Shown: in pieces, positions 1 through 6,862 of the stretch
Position numbering within the stretch: the first letter of the stretch is position 1
Layout: every line of letters starts with the position of its first letter
NCBI GenBank assembly: GCA_030425745.1
Contig: JAUHZW010000048.1
Span: 1-11,884 of the forward strand
Direction: 5' to 3'
Source of the DNA: Actinomycetes bacterium
Lineage (GTDB): Bacteria; Actinomycetota; Actinomycetes; S36-B12
Length of the DNA: 11,884 nt
Position numbers and translations under genes: made by a program
Notes under the pieces: generated by a model
Databases searched by the model: none
What the model was told of the DNA's origin: nothing
Seen by the model: only the letters and a program-made list of their open reading frames with translations

Positions 1-23
1 AGCACGTGGGTGCTATGGCAGGG

Positions 24-248
24 TCAGTTCGTGTCGATGAGTCCGCGCCCGCCTTTGACTTTGATGAGGCCGCGGGTCCAACTGCCGTGCAGGCGCGCCA
101 CCGCGAACGCCGGAGATGGTGTCGCGAGGTCGGTGGCGAAGCGGATGCGCACCGGCGCTTTCCGCGCGGTGAAAGGTACCATCGCCTCGCCCGCGTAGCC
201 CTCGTAGTCCGAGAGCGTGACGGCGCAGTCCGCCACGGGCCCGGAGGG
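24..248 (-). pseudogene. 3' fragment of an unrecognised minus-strand gene
   Basis: The minus strand reads open for about 74 codons from 248 down to a TGA at 24-26. The codons look like real coding sequence: third positions are mostly G or C, and the peptide is well balanced (it contains AVTLSDYEGYAGEAMVPFT and later AVARLHGSWTRGLIKVKGG). The plus-strand frames across the same bases look like shadows, and the frame that continues into the GH32 gene has stops at 196-198 and 205-207. Reading upstream on the minus strand, the frame closes at a TGA at 249-251. There is no ATG start and no Shine-Dalgarno site; only a GTG at 234-236. I therefore read it as the C-terminal tail of a gene whose 5' part is missing. 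I do not recognise the family. It could instead be a complete very short protein, which I think less likely. See the junction finding. Confidence 0.5.
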
Positions 249-705
249 TCAGCGCGGCTGCATCGCCACGGCTGTGTCCGCTGACCTGACGAGCTGGACG
301 ATCGAGCCGCCGCTGGCCGAGCACGTGGGCCTCGCCCAGCTCGAGGTGCTGCAGATCGTCGAGGAGTCCGAGCGTTTCGTCGTCGTCTTCTGTCTCACGG
401 GCAGCGATGTGCATGCGCCCGGACTGCCCCAGATGACGGGAACCTGGACGGCTCCGGCCGACTCGCCCTCGGGTCCCTTCCACATCGATCGCGCCGAGCC
501 GATCGATCTCATCGGCAACTATGCGGGTCGCATCGTGCGCGATCGTCAGGGCACGCTGAACCTGATGGCCTTCGTCGACGTCGACGCCGATGGAGGATTC
601 GGCGGGTGGATCGGCAACCCAGTGCCTGTCGCTCTGACCGACCGGGGCACGCTGCAGCCCGCGGTGGCCGACCCTCGTTCCGTCTTCCTGGGAGGGGCAT
701 CCTGA
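217..705 (+). pseudogene. C-terminal remnant of a GH32-type beta-fructosidase
   Basis: The peptide matches my memory of the second half of the five-bladed propeller of GH32 enzymes (invertase, levanase). Segments in order are GQRGCIATAVSADLTSWTIE, a LEVLQ stretch where the family has its EVPQ/ECPD acid-base glutamate, a GLPQMTGTW segment, and NYAGRIVRDRQGTLNLMAF. The 162 residues are roughly half of a GH32 protein. The N-terminal blades, including the WMNDPNG nucleophile motif, are absent, and the frame upstream has stops at 196 and 205. The GTG at 217 is only the first available start, with no convincing ribosome site, so the product should be catalytically dead. The end overlaps the galT ATG by one base, so the gene was probably translationally coupled to galT. 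In a galactoside operon it would have split the sucrose-type bond of raffinose or stachyose. GH43 or GH68 are less likely alternatives. Confidence 0.72.
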
Positions 706-1811
706 TGCGCATCACCTCGACACGTCTGTCTGATGGACGGGAACTGCGCTACTACGACGAGGACTCGCTGCCTGAGCGCACCGCGGTCGATGAGCGCGGG
801 CTCGAGCCGGGCAGCACCGAGCAGGGCCGCATGCGGTTCGATGCACTCACCGGTGAGTGGATCGCGATCGCCGGGCATCGCCAGGGTCGGATCTTCCTGC
901 CGAGTGCGGCGGAGTGCCCGCTGTGCCCCAGCAGTCCTGGAAAGCTCTCGGAGATCCCCGAGGAGTCGTACAGAGTCGCTGTCTTTGAGAACCGGTTCCC
1001 CTCCTTCCAATCTGGTGGCACCGAGATCCCCGACACCGACCGTGTGCCGGCATGGGGTGAGGACCTGCCCGCCTACGGTCGGTGTGAGGTTGTGGCCTTC
1101 TCCGACGATCACACCGGGTCTATCGCGTCGCTGGATTCCGCGCACATGTCCCTGGTGATGGATGCGTGGATCGATCGAACCCGGGAACTCGGGGAGCTTC
1201 CCGGTGTGCGCTTCGTCTTCGTCTTCGAGAACCGGGGCGCGGAGATCGGTGTGACCCTGCATCACCCACACGGTCAGATCTACGCGTATCCGTACGTTCC
1301 GCCTTGGGCACGCGGAGTGCTGGAGCAGGCTGCCCGCGCTGACCTCGATGGACGGCCCCCACTGCTTGCTGACCTCGTCGAGGCGGAGCGCGCATCGGGG
1401 GAGCGGATCGTGTGGCAGGACGAGCACTGGATCGCGTTCGTCCCCTATGCCGCTCGGTGGCCGTTCGAGGTGCAGATCCATCCGGTGACCGATCGGTCGT
1501 CGCTGACCGATCTGACCCCGGCGGAGCGGGAGTCCTTCTGCAGGTTCTACCCGCTCCTGGTCCGGGCGCTGGACTCGCTCTTCGATGCCTCGCTGCCCTA
1601 CATGAGCGGGTGGTTCCAGCGCCCGGCCCATGCGACGGAAGCCGAGGCGCGGGACAGCAGGCTCTTCCTTCGGATGGTGTCCAACCGGCGGGCCGCGGAC
1701 AAGCTGAAGGTGCCGGCCGGCTCGGAGACGCTCATGGGGGCGTTCATCTCCGATGTGCCACCGGAGCAGGCGGCCGAGCGGATCCGCACGACGCTCGAGT
1801 CCACGTCGTGA
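705..1811 (+). CDS. galT: Galactose-1-phosphate uridylyltransferase
   Basis: Leloir pathway enzyme that swaps UMP between UDP-glucose and galactose-1-phosphate in the cytoplasm. The 368 residues are the usual length. Visible features are the C71-x2-C74 pair (CPLCPS) expected to bind zinc with H136 in the FSDDH segment, the FENRFPSF substrate segment, and the active-site H187-P-H189-G-Q motif, where H189 is the uridylylated histidine by homology to the E. coli enzyme. The QIHP segment lies further on. I chose the ATG at 705 because GGGAGGGG at 690-697 sits seven bases upstream and the family N-terminus fits; an in-frame open stretch from 606 lies inside the GH32 gene. It overlaps the upstream stop by one base and shares GTGA with galK downstream, so translation is coupled. 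Confidence 0.96.
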   Translation: MRITSTRLSDGRELRYYDEDSLPERTAVDERGLEPGSTEQGRMRFDALTGEWIAIAGHRQGRIFLPSAAECPLCPSSPGKLSEIPEESYRVAVFENRFPSFQSGGTEIPDTDRVPAWGEDLPAYGRCEVVAFSDDHTGSIASLDSAHMSLVMDAWIDRTRELGELPGVRFVFVFENRGAEIGVTLHHPHGQIYAYPYVPPWARGVLEQAARADLDGRPPLLADLVEAERASGERIVWQDEHWIAFVPYAARWPFEVQIHPVTDRSSLTDLTPAERESFCRFYPLLVRALDSLFDASLPYMSGWFQRPAHATEAEARDSRLFLRMVSNRRAADKLKVPAGSETLMGAFISDVPPEQAAERIRTTLESTS

Positions 1812-2980
1812 CGGGGCCGGACAGCGCGAGTTCTCACGCCCATCGCGAGCTCGTCGCGTGGGCACCCGGTCGCGTCAACCTGATCGGCGAGCACACCGAC
1901 TACAACGGTGGTCTCGTGCTGCCGATCGCGATCGACCGAGGCGTCACCGCCCGTCTTCACGCGGCCGATGACGAGGCCGGCCTCGTCATCACGTCCCGAC
2001 AGGTGCCCGGCGAGCAGGTGCGCATCGCGTGGTCGGATCTGGCTCCGGGCTGTGTGTCCGGATGGGCCGCGTATGTCGCTGGAGCGGTGTGGTCACAGCT
2101 CACCCTGTCCGGACCTGTCTCCGACAAGCGAGGCCTTCCAGGTCTTGCCATCGAGATCGATGGGGATGTCCCCCTCGGTGCCGGCCTGTCCTCATCCGCC
2201 GCGGTCGAGTGCGCGGTCGTCACGGCGTTGTCGGCATGGTGGGGCATGCATCACCGGGCCCGCGACCTGGCACGCATCGCGCAGCGGGCTGAGAACGAGT
2301 TCGTCGGTGTCCCGACGGGGTCGATGGACCAGGTGGCGTCGATGATGGCGACCGAGGGTCACGCGGTCTTCTTCGACGTTGCCGAGGACGTCGCACGGCA
2401 GGTGCCGGTCGGATTCGACGAGCGGGGCCTGGCTCTGCTCGTCATCGATACGCGGGCGGCGCACTCCCTCGTCGATGGCGGATACGCGGCGCGGCGCGCG
2501 TCCTGCGAACAGGCAGCGGCGCTGCTGGGCGTGCCCACTCTTCGCCGGGCCCCCGGACGTGAGGAAGCCGTCGCCGAACTCGTCGCGGCCGGGGCTGACA
2601 ATGAGGTGGTCAAACGAGCCCGCCACGTGATCGGTGAGATCACCCGGGTGGGGGAGGCCGTGGAGGCGCTGGAGCGGGCAGACCTTGTGGGCTTCGGGGC
2701 CCTCATGGATGCCTCCCATGCCTCGCTGCGCGACGACTTCGAGGTCAGCTGCGCTGAGTTGGACGTGGCGGTCGACGCGGCCCGGGCGGCGGGGGCCATC
2801 GGAGCGCGGATGACCGGCGGCGGCTTCGGAGGGTCCGCCATCGCGCTCACGCCGGTAGACCGGGTCGGCGATGTGACGGCGGCGGTGGCGGATGCCTTCG
2901 CCGCGGCCGGATTCGCCGAACCTCGGATCTGGGAGGTTCACGCTGTCGCCGGTGCCAGGGTGATCCCCCCACCGATGTAA
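1808..2980 (+). CDS. galK: Galactokinase (GHMP kinase family)
   Basis: Phosphorylates alpha-D-galactose at C1 with ATP, supplying GalT. The 390 residues show all three GHMP signatures: the galactokinase motif GRVNLIGEHTDYNGG near residues 21-35, the ATP-binding GDVPLGAGLSSSAAVE from residue 119, and the C-terminal MTGGGFGGSA from residue 335. The catalytic aspartate is D174 in PTGSMDQV. I chose the GTG at 1808, which overlaps the galT stop as GTGA, because it gives the normal family N-terminus; the open frame extending upstream to 1412 lies inside galT and is a shadow. The TAA stop at 2978-2980 directly abuts a LacI-type operator half-site, so the next transcription unit's control region starts right at the end of this gene. 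Confidence 0.96.
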   Translation: MTGPDSASSHAHRELVAWAPGRVNLIGEHTDYNGGLVLPIAIDRGVTARLHAADDEAGLVITSRQVPGEQVRIAWSDLAPGCVSGWAAYVAGAVWSQLTLSGPVSDKRGLPGLAIEIDGDVPLGAGLSSSAAVECAVVTALSAWWGMHHRARDLARIAQRAENEFVGVPTGSMDQVASMMATEGHAVFFDVAEDVARQVPVGFDERGLALLVIDTRAAHSLVDGGYAARRASCEQAAALLGVPTLRRAPGREEAVAELVAAGADNEVVKRARHVIGEITRVGEAVEALERADLVGFGALMDASHASLRDDFEVSCAELDVAVDAARAAGAIGARMTGGGFGGSAIALTPVDRVGDVTAAVADAFAAAGFAEPRIWEVHAVAGARVIPPPM

Positions 2981-2990
2981 CGTTTGCATC
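2981..2990. promoter_or_regulatory. LacI-type operator half-site
   Basis: CGTTTGCATC follows the galK stop codon directly. CGTTTGCA is one half of the palindrome bound by many LacI/GalR-family sugar repressors (consensus core near GCAAACGTTTGC). The other half is poor: TGTAAC instead of GCAAAC. The CG centre at 2981/2982 is 21 bp from the centre of the better operator at 2997-3008, two turns of the helix, so both would lie on the same DNA face. Inferred role: weak or cooperative second site. Confidence 0.4.
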
Positions 2991-2996
2991 AACTCC

Positions 2997-3008
2997 GCAA
3001 GCGTTTGC
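2997..3008. promoter_or_regulatory. LacI-family operator upstream of the transporter operon
   Basis: GCAAGCGTTTGC is a near-perfect CG-centred palindrome (one mismatched pair) that matches the general LacI-family operator form. It sits in the only long gap of the sugar cluster, 141 bp before the start codon of the sugar-binding protein. It is about 75 bp upstream of the predicted transcription start, so it lies upstream of rather than over the best promoter. A repressor there might act by looping, or there may be a second promoter I cannot see. No LacI gene is present in the window. Confidence 0.6.
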
Positions 3009-3011
3009 ACA

Positions 3012-3024
3012 TTCCGTTACGGAA
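3012..3024. promoter_or_regulatory. Palindrome TTCCGTTACGGAA, possible second operator
   Basis: TTCCG and CGGAA form a perfect inverted repeat around TTA, between the LacI-type operator and the -35 box of the predicted promoter. The sequence does not resemble the LacI operator, so if used it would serve a different regulator. The short 3-base spacer argues against an RNA role. It could also be chance. Confidence 0.3.
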
Positions 3025-3040
3025 CTGAGATCCCGGGCTG

Positions 3041-3069
3041 TTGCATTGCCACGGTGTGTGTCGTATTTT
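3041..3069 (+). promoter_or_regulatory. Sigma70-like promoter of the sugar importer operon
   Basis: TTGCAT at 3041-3046 and TATTTT at 3064-3069 are separated by 17 bases, the ideal spacing for a housekeeping sigma factor. It is one of the few AT-rich spots in the region. The predicted start near 3076 gives a leader of about 74 bases, ending in the ribosome site GGAAGGGAAA (3135-3144) before the ATG at 3150. It would drive the binding protein, both permeases, the small membrane protein and the alpha-galactosidase. Confidence 0.6.
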
Positions 3070-3149
3070 CGGCGAAGGCACGGTGAAAGCGTGTGCATCA
3101 CTGAGGTCGCCCACCCGGGCCTACCTCACCCATCGGGAAGGGAAACCAC

Positions 3150-4523
3150 ATGAACGTTCGCAAGAACGGCATCGGCCTCGCCGCCGTTGTCGCCTCTGCG
3201 GCGCTAGTCCTCGCCGCCTGCGGCGGCAGCGACAGCGACACCACGGAAGAGGCTGCGCCGGCCGAGTCGGCGGCGGCCGAGGAGGCTCCTGCTGAGGAGC
3301 CCGCCGACGCTCCGGCCGAGGGTGGCACCGTCACCATCTGGACCAGCGTCGACCAGCCCGTCATGGACGGCCTCAAGGCCGGCCTCGAGCCCCTCGCGGC
3401 CGAGCAGGGCATCACCGTCGACTGGCAGAAGGTCGATGGCATCGATCAGCTGATCATCACCAAGGCACAGGCCGGCGACGTCCCCGACATCGCGATCGTC
3501 CCGCAGCCGGGCGTCATCCAGAAGCTCGTCGACCTCGGTGCGGTCAAGCCGCTCGAGGGCGTGCTTGACACCGCGACTCTGCAGGACACCATGGTCCCCG
3601 GCGAGCTCGAGGCGGGCGTCATGTCCGACGGCCAGCTCTACGGCCTGCTCACGTCCATGAACGTCAAGGGTCTCGTGTGGTACCCGAAGGCGGCCTGGGA
3701 GGCGAACGGCTACGCCGTCCCCCAGTCCCTCGATGAGCTCGCCACCCTGACCGACGAGATGGCGGCCGCGGGCCAGACCCCGTGGTGCAACGGCATCGAG
3801 TCCGGCGGTGCGACCGGCTGGCCGGCCACCGACTGGATGGAGAACCTCGTCATGCGTCAGGCCGGCGTTGAGGGCTACCAGGCGTGGGTCAAGGGCGACG
3901 TGAAGTTCGACTCGCCGGAGTTCCGGAATGCGGCTGACTACTTCGAGGAGCTCTTCTTCACCGACGAGAACGTGAACGGTGGCCGCGCGGCCATCGCGGC
4001 GACCAGCTTCGGCGACGCGGGCCTCGGCCTCTTCACCGACCCGGCCAACCCGGCATGCATGATGTACATGCAGGGCTCGTTCATCACCGGATTCTTCCCC
4101 GAGGATGTCCAGGCTGATCTTGACAACCAGGTCGGCGTGTTCGGCCTGCCGGGCGTGACCGCCGGCGAGGCTCCCCCGGTCGAGGGTGGCGGCGACCTGT
4201 CCGTCCTCATGACGGACAACCCCGCTGCTGCCACGGTCCTGAACCTGATGACCGATCCCTCGGTGGGCATCCCGGCCGCTCAGAGCAGCTCCTACCTCTC
4301 TCCGTTCAAGACGTTTGATGTCGCCAACTACCCCGGCGCCATCACCAAGGACGTCGCGAACATCGCCTACGACGCCTCGTACTTCCTGTTCGATGGCTCT
4401 GACGCGATGCCGGCCGAGGTCGGTGCGGGAACGTTCTGGACCGAGATGACCTCGTGGATCGCGGGAGACCAGTCGATCGACGACACGGTTGCCAACATCG
4501 ACGCCAGCTGGCCCGCCAGCTGA
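3150..4523 (+). CDS. Sugar ABC transporter substrate-binding lipoprotein
   Basis: Extracytoplasmic receptor that captures a sugar and delivers it to the two permeases that follow. Of 457 residues, the first 24 are a lipoprotein signal: basic MNVRKNG, a hydrophobic core, and lipobox LAAC with C24 as the lipidated cysteine. Residues 30-58 are a low-complexity Glu/Ala/Pro-rich linker that would hold the domain off the membrane. The rest is a family 1 solute-binding fold (VTIWTSV at the start of the mature domain, then MNVKGLVWYPK and TDWMENLVMRQAG). It most resembles AglE-type alpha-glucoside receptors as I remember them. The neighbouring GH36, galT and galK genes suggest an alpha-galactoside such as melibiose or raffinose; this is inference. 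No ATPase gene is nearby, which fits actinobacterial importers that share one MsiK-type ATPase. Confidence 0.9.
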   Translation: MNVRKNGIGLAAVVASAALVLAACGGSDSDTTEEAAPAESAAAEEAPAEEPADAPAEGGTVTIWTSVDQPVMDGLKAGLEPLAAEQGITVDWQKVDGIDQLIITKAQAGDVPDIAIVPQPGVIQKLVDLGAVKPLEGVLDTATLQDTMVPGELEAGVMSDGQLYGLLTSMNVKGLVWYPKAAWEANGYAVPQSLDELATLTDEMAAAGQTPWCNGIESGGATGWPATDWMENLVMRQAGVEGYQAWVKGDVKFDSPEFRNAADYFEELFFTDENVNGGRAAIAATSFGDAGLGLFTDPANPACMMYMQGSFITGFFPEDVQADLDNQVGVFGLPGVTAGEAPPVEGGGDLSVLMTDNPAAATVLNLMTDPSVGIPAAQSSSYLSPFKTFDVANYPGAITKDVANIAYDASYFLFDGSDAMPAEVGAGTFWTEMTSWIAGDQSIDDTVANIDASWPAS

Positions 4524-4548
4524 CCTCGAGCCACCGAGAACCACCTGC

Positions 4549-4596
4549 CCGGGCCGGCGGTGCGTGGAGCCGAAAGCCCCACGCACCCCGGCCCGG
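4549..4596 (+). promoter_or_regulatory. Strong intergenic hairpin between binding protein and permease genes
   Basis: The arms at 4549-4567 and 4579-4596 pair over about 18 bp with one bulged C, and the loop can pair further around CGAAA. No T-run follows (TTGG only), so this is not a textbook terminator. Hairpins at this place in importer operons typically protect the binding-protein mRNA from 3' decay or partly stop transcription, so that more receptor than permease is made. That role is inferred from position and strength. Confidence 0.6.
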
Positions 4597-4660
4597 TTGG
4601 ACAAGATGGGCCAGAGCGTGAGCTGTCGCTCACCGATCCCGTGGAGGGGGTGATCGTCGG

Positions 4661-5647
4661 ATGCTGCAGGTACTCAACACCCTGCTGACCGTGGTCGCAG
4701 GAATCGCCGCAGCGCTCGTGCTCTTCTGGGTGCTGAACAAGATCGCCGAACTCCTGCCGGGCAACGCGCAGTACAAGGTCAAGCCCTACCTGCTCATCCT
4801 GCCGGCCTTCCTCGCGATCGTCGGGTACCTGATCTACCCGGCTGTCCTGAGCCTCATCGACAGCTTTAAGACCAAGGTGAACTTCCCGGCCGAGGAGTGG
4901 ACCGGGATCGAGAACTACGTCCGCCTGTTCACCAACAACAAGTTCCAGGACGCCCTGATCAACACGGCTCTGTGGATCATCATCGTCCCGCTCGTGGCCA
5001 TCGTCCTCGGCCTCGCGGTCGCAGTCCTGGTCGACCGCATGAACCCGCGATCAGAGAAGGCCGCCAAGACAGTCATCTTCCTGCCGATGGCCGTGAGCGC
5101 GGTCGCCGCCTCGACTGTGTGGCGCTTCGTCTACTCCTACCAGCCGTCCGGGCAGCCGCAGGTCGGCCTGTTCAACGCCATCTGGACCGGGTTCGGCGGA
5201 GACCCCGTCGCGTGGCTGGGCACCAGCACGCTCCGCTTCAACAGCATCCTGCTGATGGTCATGATGCTGTGGTCCCAGATCGGCTTCTCCATGGTGCTTC
5301 TGTCCTCCGCGGTCAAGGCGGTGCCGGTGGAGACCCTCGAGGCGGCCCGCATCGACGGCGCCAATGAGCGCCAGGCCTTCTTCCGTGTAGTCATCCCGCA
5401 GATCTGGCCGACCATCGTCACGGTCTTCATCACCGTGCTCATCGGCGTGATGAAGGTCTTCGACATCGTCTACGTCATGACGGGCGGCAACTTCAAGACC
5501 AGCGTGATCGGCATGGAGTTCTGGAACTACTACAGCGACGTGAACTACGGCATGGCGTCCGCGATCGTCGTCATCCTGATGATCGCGATCATCCCGATCA
5601 TGGTCTTCCAAGTGAGGCAGTTCCGTAAAGAGGAGGCCAACCGATGA
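4661..5647 (+). CDS. Sugar ABC transporter permease, AglF-like
   Basis: Inner-membrane subunit of the importer, 328 residues. It opens with an extra N-terminal helix (about residues 4-30), then a segment from about 46 (YLLILPAFLAIVGYLIYP) and further helices, a pattern I know from AglF-type alpha-glucoside permeases, which carry one more N-terminal helix than MalF-like short permeases. The cytoplasmic EAA loop that docks on the ATPase is visible at about 227-250 (EAARIDGANERQAFFRVVIP). GGAGGGGG at 4643-4650 is the ribosome site for the ATG at 4661. The stop overlaps the next permease start as ATGA. Substrate is inferred from context to be an alpha-galactoside. Confidence 0.92.
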   Translation: MLQVLNTLLTVVAGIAAALVLFWVLNKIAELLPGNAQYKVKPYLLILPAFLAIVGYLIYPAVLSLIDSFKTKVNFPAEEWTGIENYVRLFTNNKFQDALINTALWIIIVPLVAIVLGLAVAVLVDRMNPRSEKAAKTVIFLPMAVSAVAASTVWRFVYSYQPSGQPQVGLFNAIWTGFGGDPVAWLGTSTLRFNSILLMVMMLWSQIGFSMVLLSSAVKAVPVETLEAARIDGANERQAFFRVVIPQIWPTIVTVFITVLIGVMKVFDIVYVMTGGNFKTSVIGMEFWNYYSDVNYGMASAIVVILMIAIIPIMVFQVRQFRKEEANR

Positions 5648-6555
5648 GCGCTCCCGTCGTCGTCGATCCCAAGTTGGATCCGGCCAAGCCCAAGAAGTCA
5701 CAGAAGAACGTCGACCTGTCGGTCGGCAAGGCGAACTGGTTCGTCAAGACCATCATCTTCGTGCTGTGCGTTCTGTGGATGATCCCGGCCGTCGGGGTCC
5801 TGCTCACCTCCTTCCGCGAGGAGGACGCCACCAAGCAGTCCGGTTGGTGGACCGTCATCACGAACTTCGCGGACTATGGCTGGACGGCCTCCAACTACGT
5901 CGAGGCCTGGACCACCGCCGAGCTTGGCCCGGCCTTCCTGAACAGCCTCGCGATCGCGCTCCCAGCCACCTTCATCCCGATCCTGATCGCGGCCTTCGCG
6001 GCGTATGCGTTCACGTTCATGGACTTCAAGTTCCGGGACACGCTGTTCGTCATCATCGTGAGCATGCTCGTCGTGCCGAACTACGTCGCGTTCGTGCCGA
6101 TCCTCAAGGTGTACATCGGTCTGGGCATGCGCGGCTTCCCGGTGGTGTGGCTGGCCCACATCGGCTTCGGCATGTCCCTGGCGATCTACCTGTTCCGCAC
6201 CTACATGAGCACGTTGCCGCGCTCGGTGATCGAGTCGGCGAAGATCGACGGTGCCAGTGACTACCAGATCTTCTACCGACTGGTGCTGCCCATGTCGATC
6301 CCGGTGCTCGCGGCCTTCGCGATCTTCCAGTTCCTGTGGGTGTGGAATGACCTGCTCGTGGCCCTCGTCTTCCTCGGCCCCGGCGACATGGCCCCGGTGA
6401 CGGTCGCGACCGCTCAGTTGATGGGGCAGCGCGGCGAGGGCTGGAACCTCGTCACCTCGGCCGGCCTCATCACCGCGATCCTGCCGATCGTGATCTTCCT
6501 ATTCCTGCAGCGGTACTTCGTCCGCGGCCTGACCGCCGGCGCTGTCAAGGGGTGA
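5644..6555 (+). CDS. Sugar ABC transporter permease, AglG/MalG-like
   Basis: Second membrane subunit, 303 residues, predicted to pair with the preceding permease. A hydrophilic N-terminal tail of about 30 residues is followed by six likely helices, starting at about 34-56 (FVKTIIFVLCVLWMIPAVGV). The EAA loop is at about 197-220 (ESAKIDGASDYQIFYRLVLP), followed by the FQFLWVWNDLL segment typical of MalG-type subunits. GAGGAGG lies inside the end of the upstream gene just before the ATG, and the two genes overlap by four bases, so equal translation of the two subunits is likely. Its own stop overlaps the next small gene as GTGA. Confidence 0.93.
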   Translation: MSAPVVVDPKLDPAKPKKSQKNVDLSVGKANWFVKTIIFVLCVLWMIPAVGVLLTSFREEDATKQSGWWTVITNFADYGWTASNYVEAWTTAELGPAFLNSLAIALPATFIPILIAAFAAYAFTFMDFKFRDTLFVIIVSMLVVPNYVAFVPILKVYIGLGMRGFPVVWLAHIGFGMSLAIYLFRTYMSTLPRSVIESAKIDGASDYQIFYRLVLPMSIPVLAAFAIFQFLWVWNDLLVALVFLGPGDMAPVTVATAQLMGQRGEGWNLVTSAGLITAILPIVIFLFLQRYFVRGLTAGAVKG

Positions 6556-6809
6556 GGCCGGAACCAACTCAGTCCGACGGCTTCGTCGGGTGGGTGCGGC
6601 GGATCATCTGGCCGGGTCGCAAGCGCTGGGGCCTGCGGACCCTCGGTTTCTTGGTTCTCGGCATGGTCGCTCTGGGCGTCTCGATGGCCCAGGGATTCCA
6701 TACCATCGGCACGGCTGCCTGCACGATCATCGCGGTCCTCGGTGCGGGGTACTGCAGCGTCCGCGGGATCATGGCCATGCAGAACCTCGAGATCACGCGC
6801 CGCCGCTAG
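6552..6809 (+). CDS. Small two-helix membrane protein, function unknown
   Basis: An 85-residue protein starting with a GTG that overlaps the permease stop by four bases, so it is translated only if ribosomes re-initiate from the permease gene. Codon use is the same as its neighbours, which supports a real gene. After a basic, Trp-rich N-terminus (WVRRIIWPGRKRW), two hydrophobic stretches are visible, about residues 30-47 and 52-70, and the tail ends in RRR. Both charged ends probably face the cytoplasm. I do not recognise a family. Its place between the permease and alpha-galactosidase genes suggests a partner or stabiliser of the importer, but nothing in the sequence proves this. Confidence 0.75.
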   Translation: MRPEPTQSDGFVGWVRRIIWPGRKRWGLRTLGFLVLGMVALGVSMAQGFHTIGTAACTIIAVLGAGYCSVRGIMAMQNLEITRRR

Positions 6810-6862
6810 ACCTCGATGCGCACCAGCACATTGTTCCGGCCCCGCCACCTGCAGGAGACTTC

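Noticed and set aside
606..704. In-frame extension of galT to 606
   Set aside because: It lies inside the GH32 remnant, does not resemble GalT, and the ATG at 705 has a good ribosome site.
1412..1807. Open frame extending galK 132 codons upstream
   Set aside because: It overlaps galT in another frame, has the Arg/Ala/Gly-rich composition of a shadow, and galK has its normal N-terminus at 1808.
546..1865. 439-codon minus-strand frame opposite galT
   Set aside because: It is Arg/His/Gly-rich with no family resemblance. Long antisense frames are expected in high-GC DNA opposite a real gene.
3204..4604. 466-codon minus-strand frame opposite the binding-protein gene
   Set aside because: It is a mirror of codon bias. 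The plus strand encodes a clear lipoprotein and receptor.
4597..4660. Internal promoter before the first permease gene (TTGGAC at 4597-4602)
   Set aside because: There is no acceptable -10 box at 16-19 bases. The region is explained by the hairpin and the ribosome site.
6590..6862. N-terminal extension of the alpha-galactosidase
   Set aside because: It overlaps the small membrane gene and lacks family similarity. The GTG at 6863 has AGGAG upstream.
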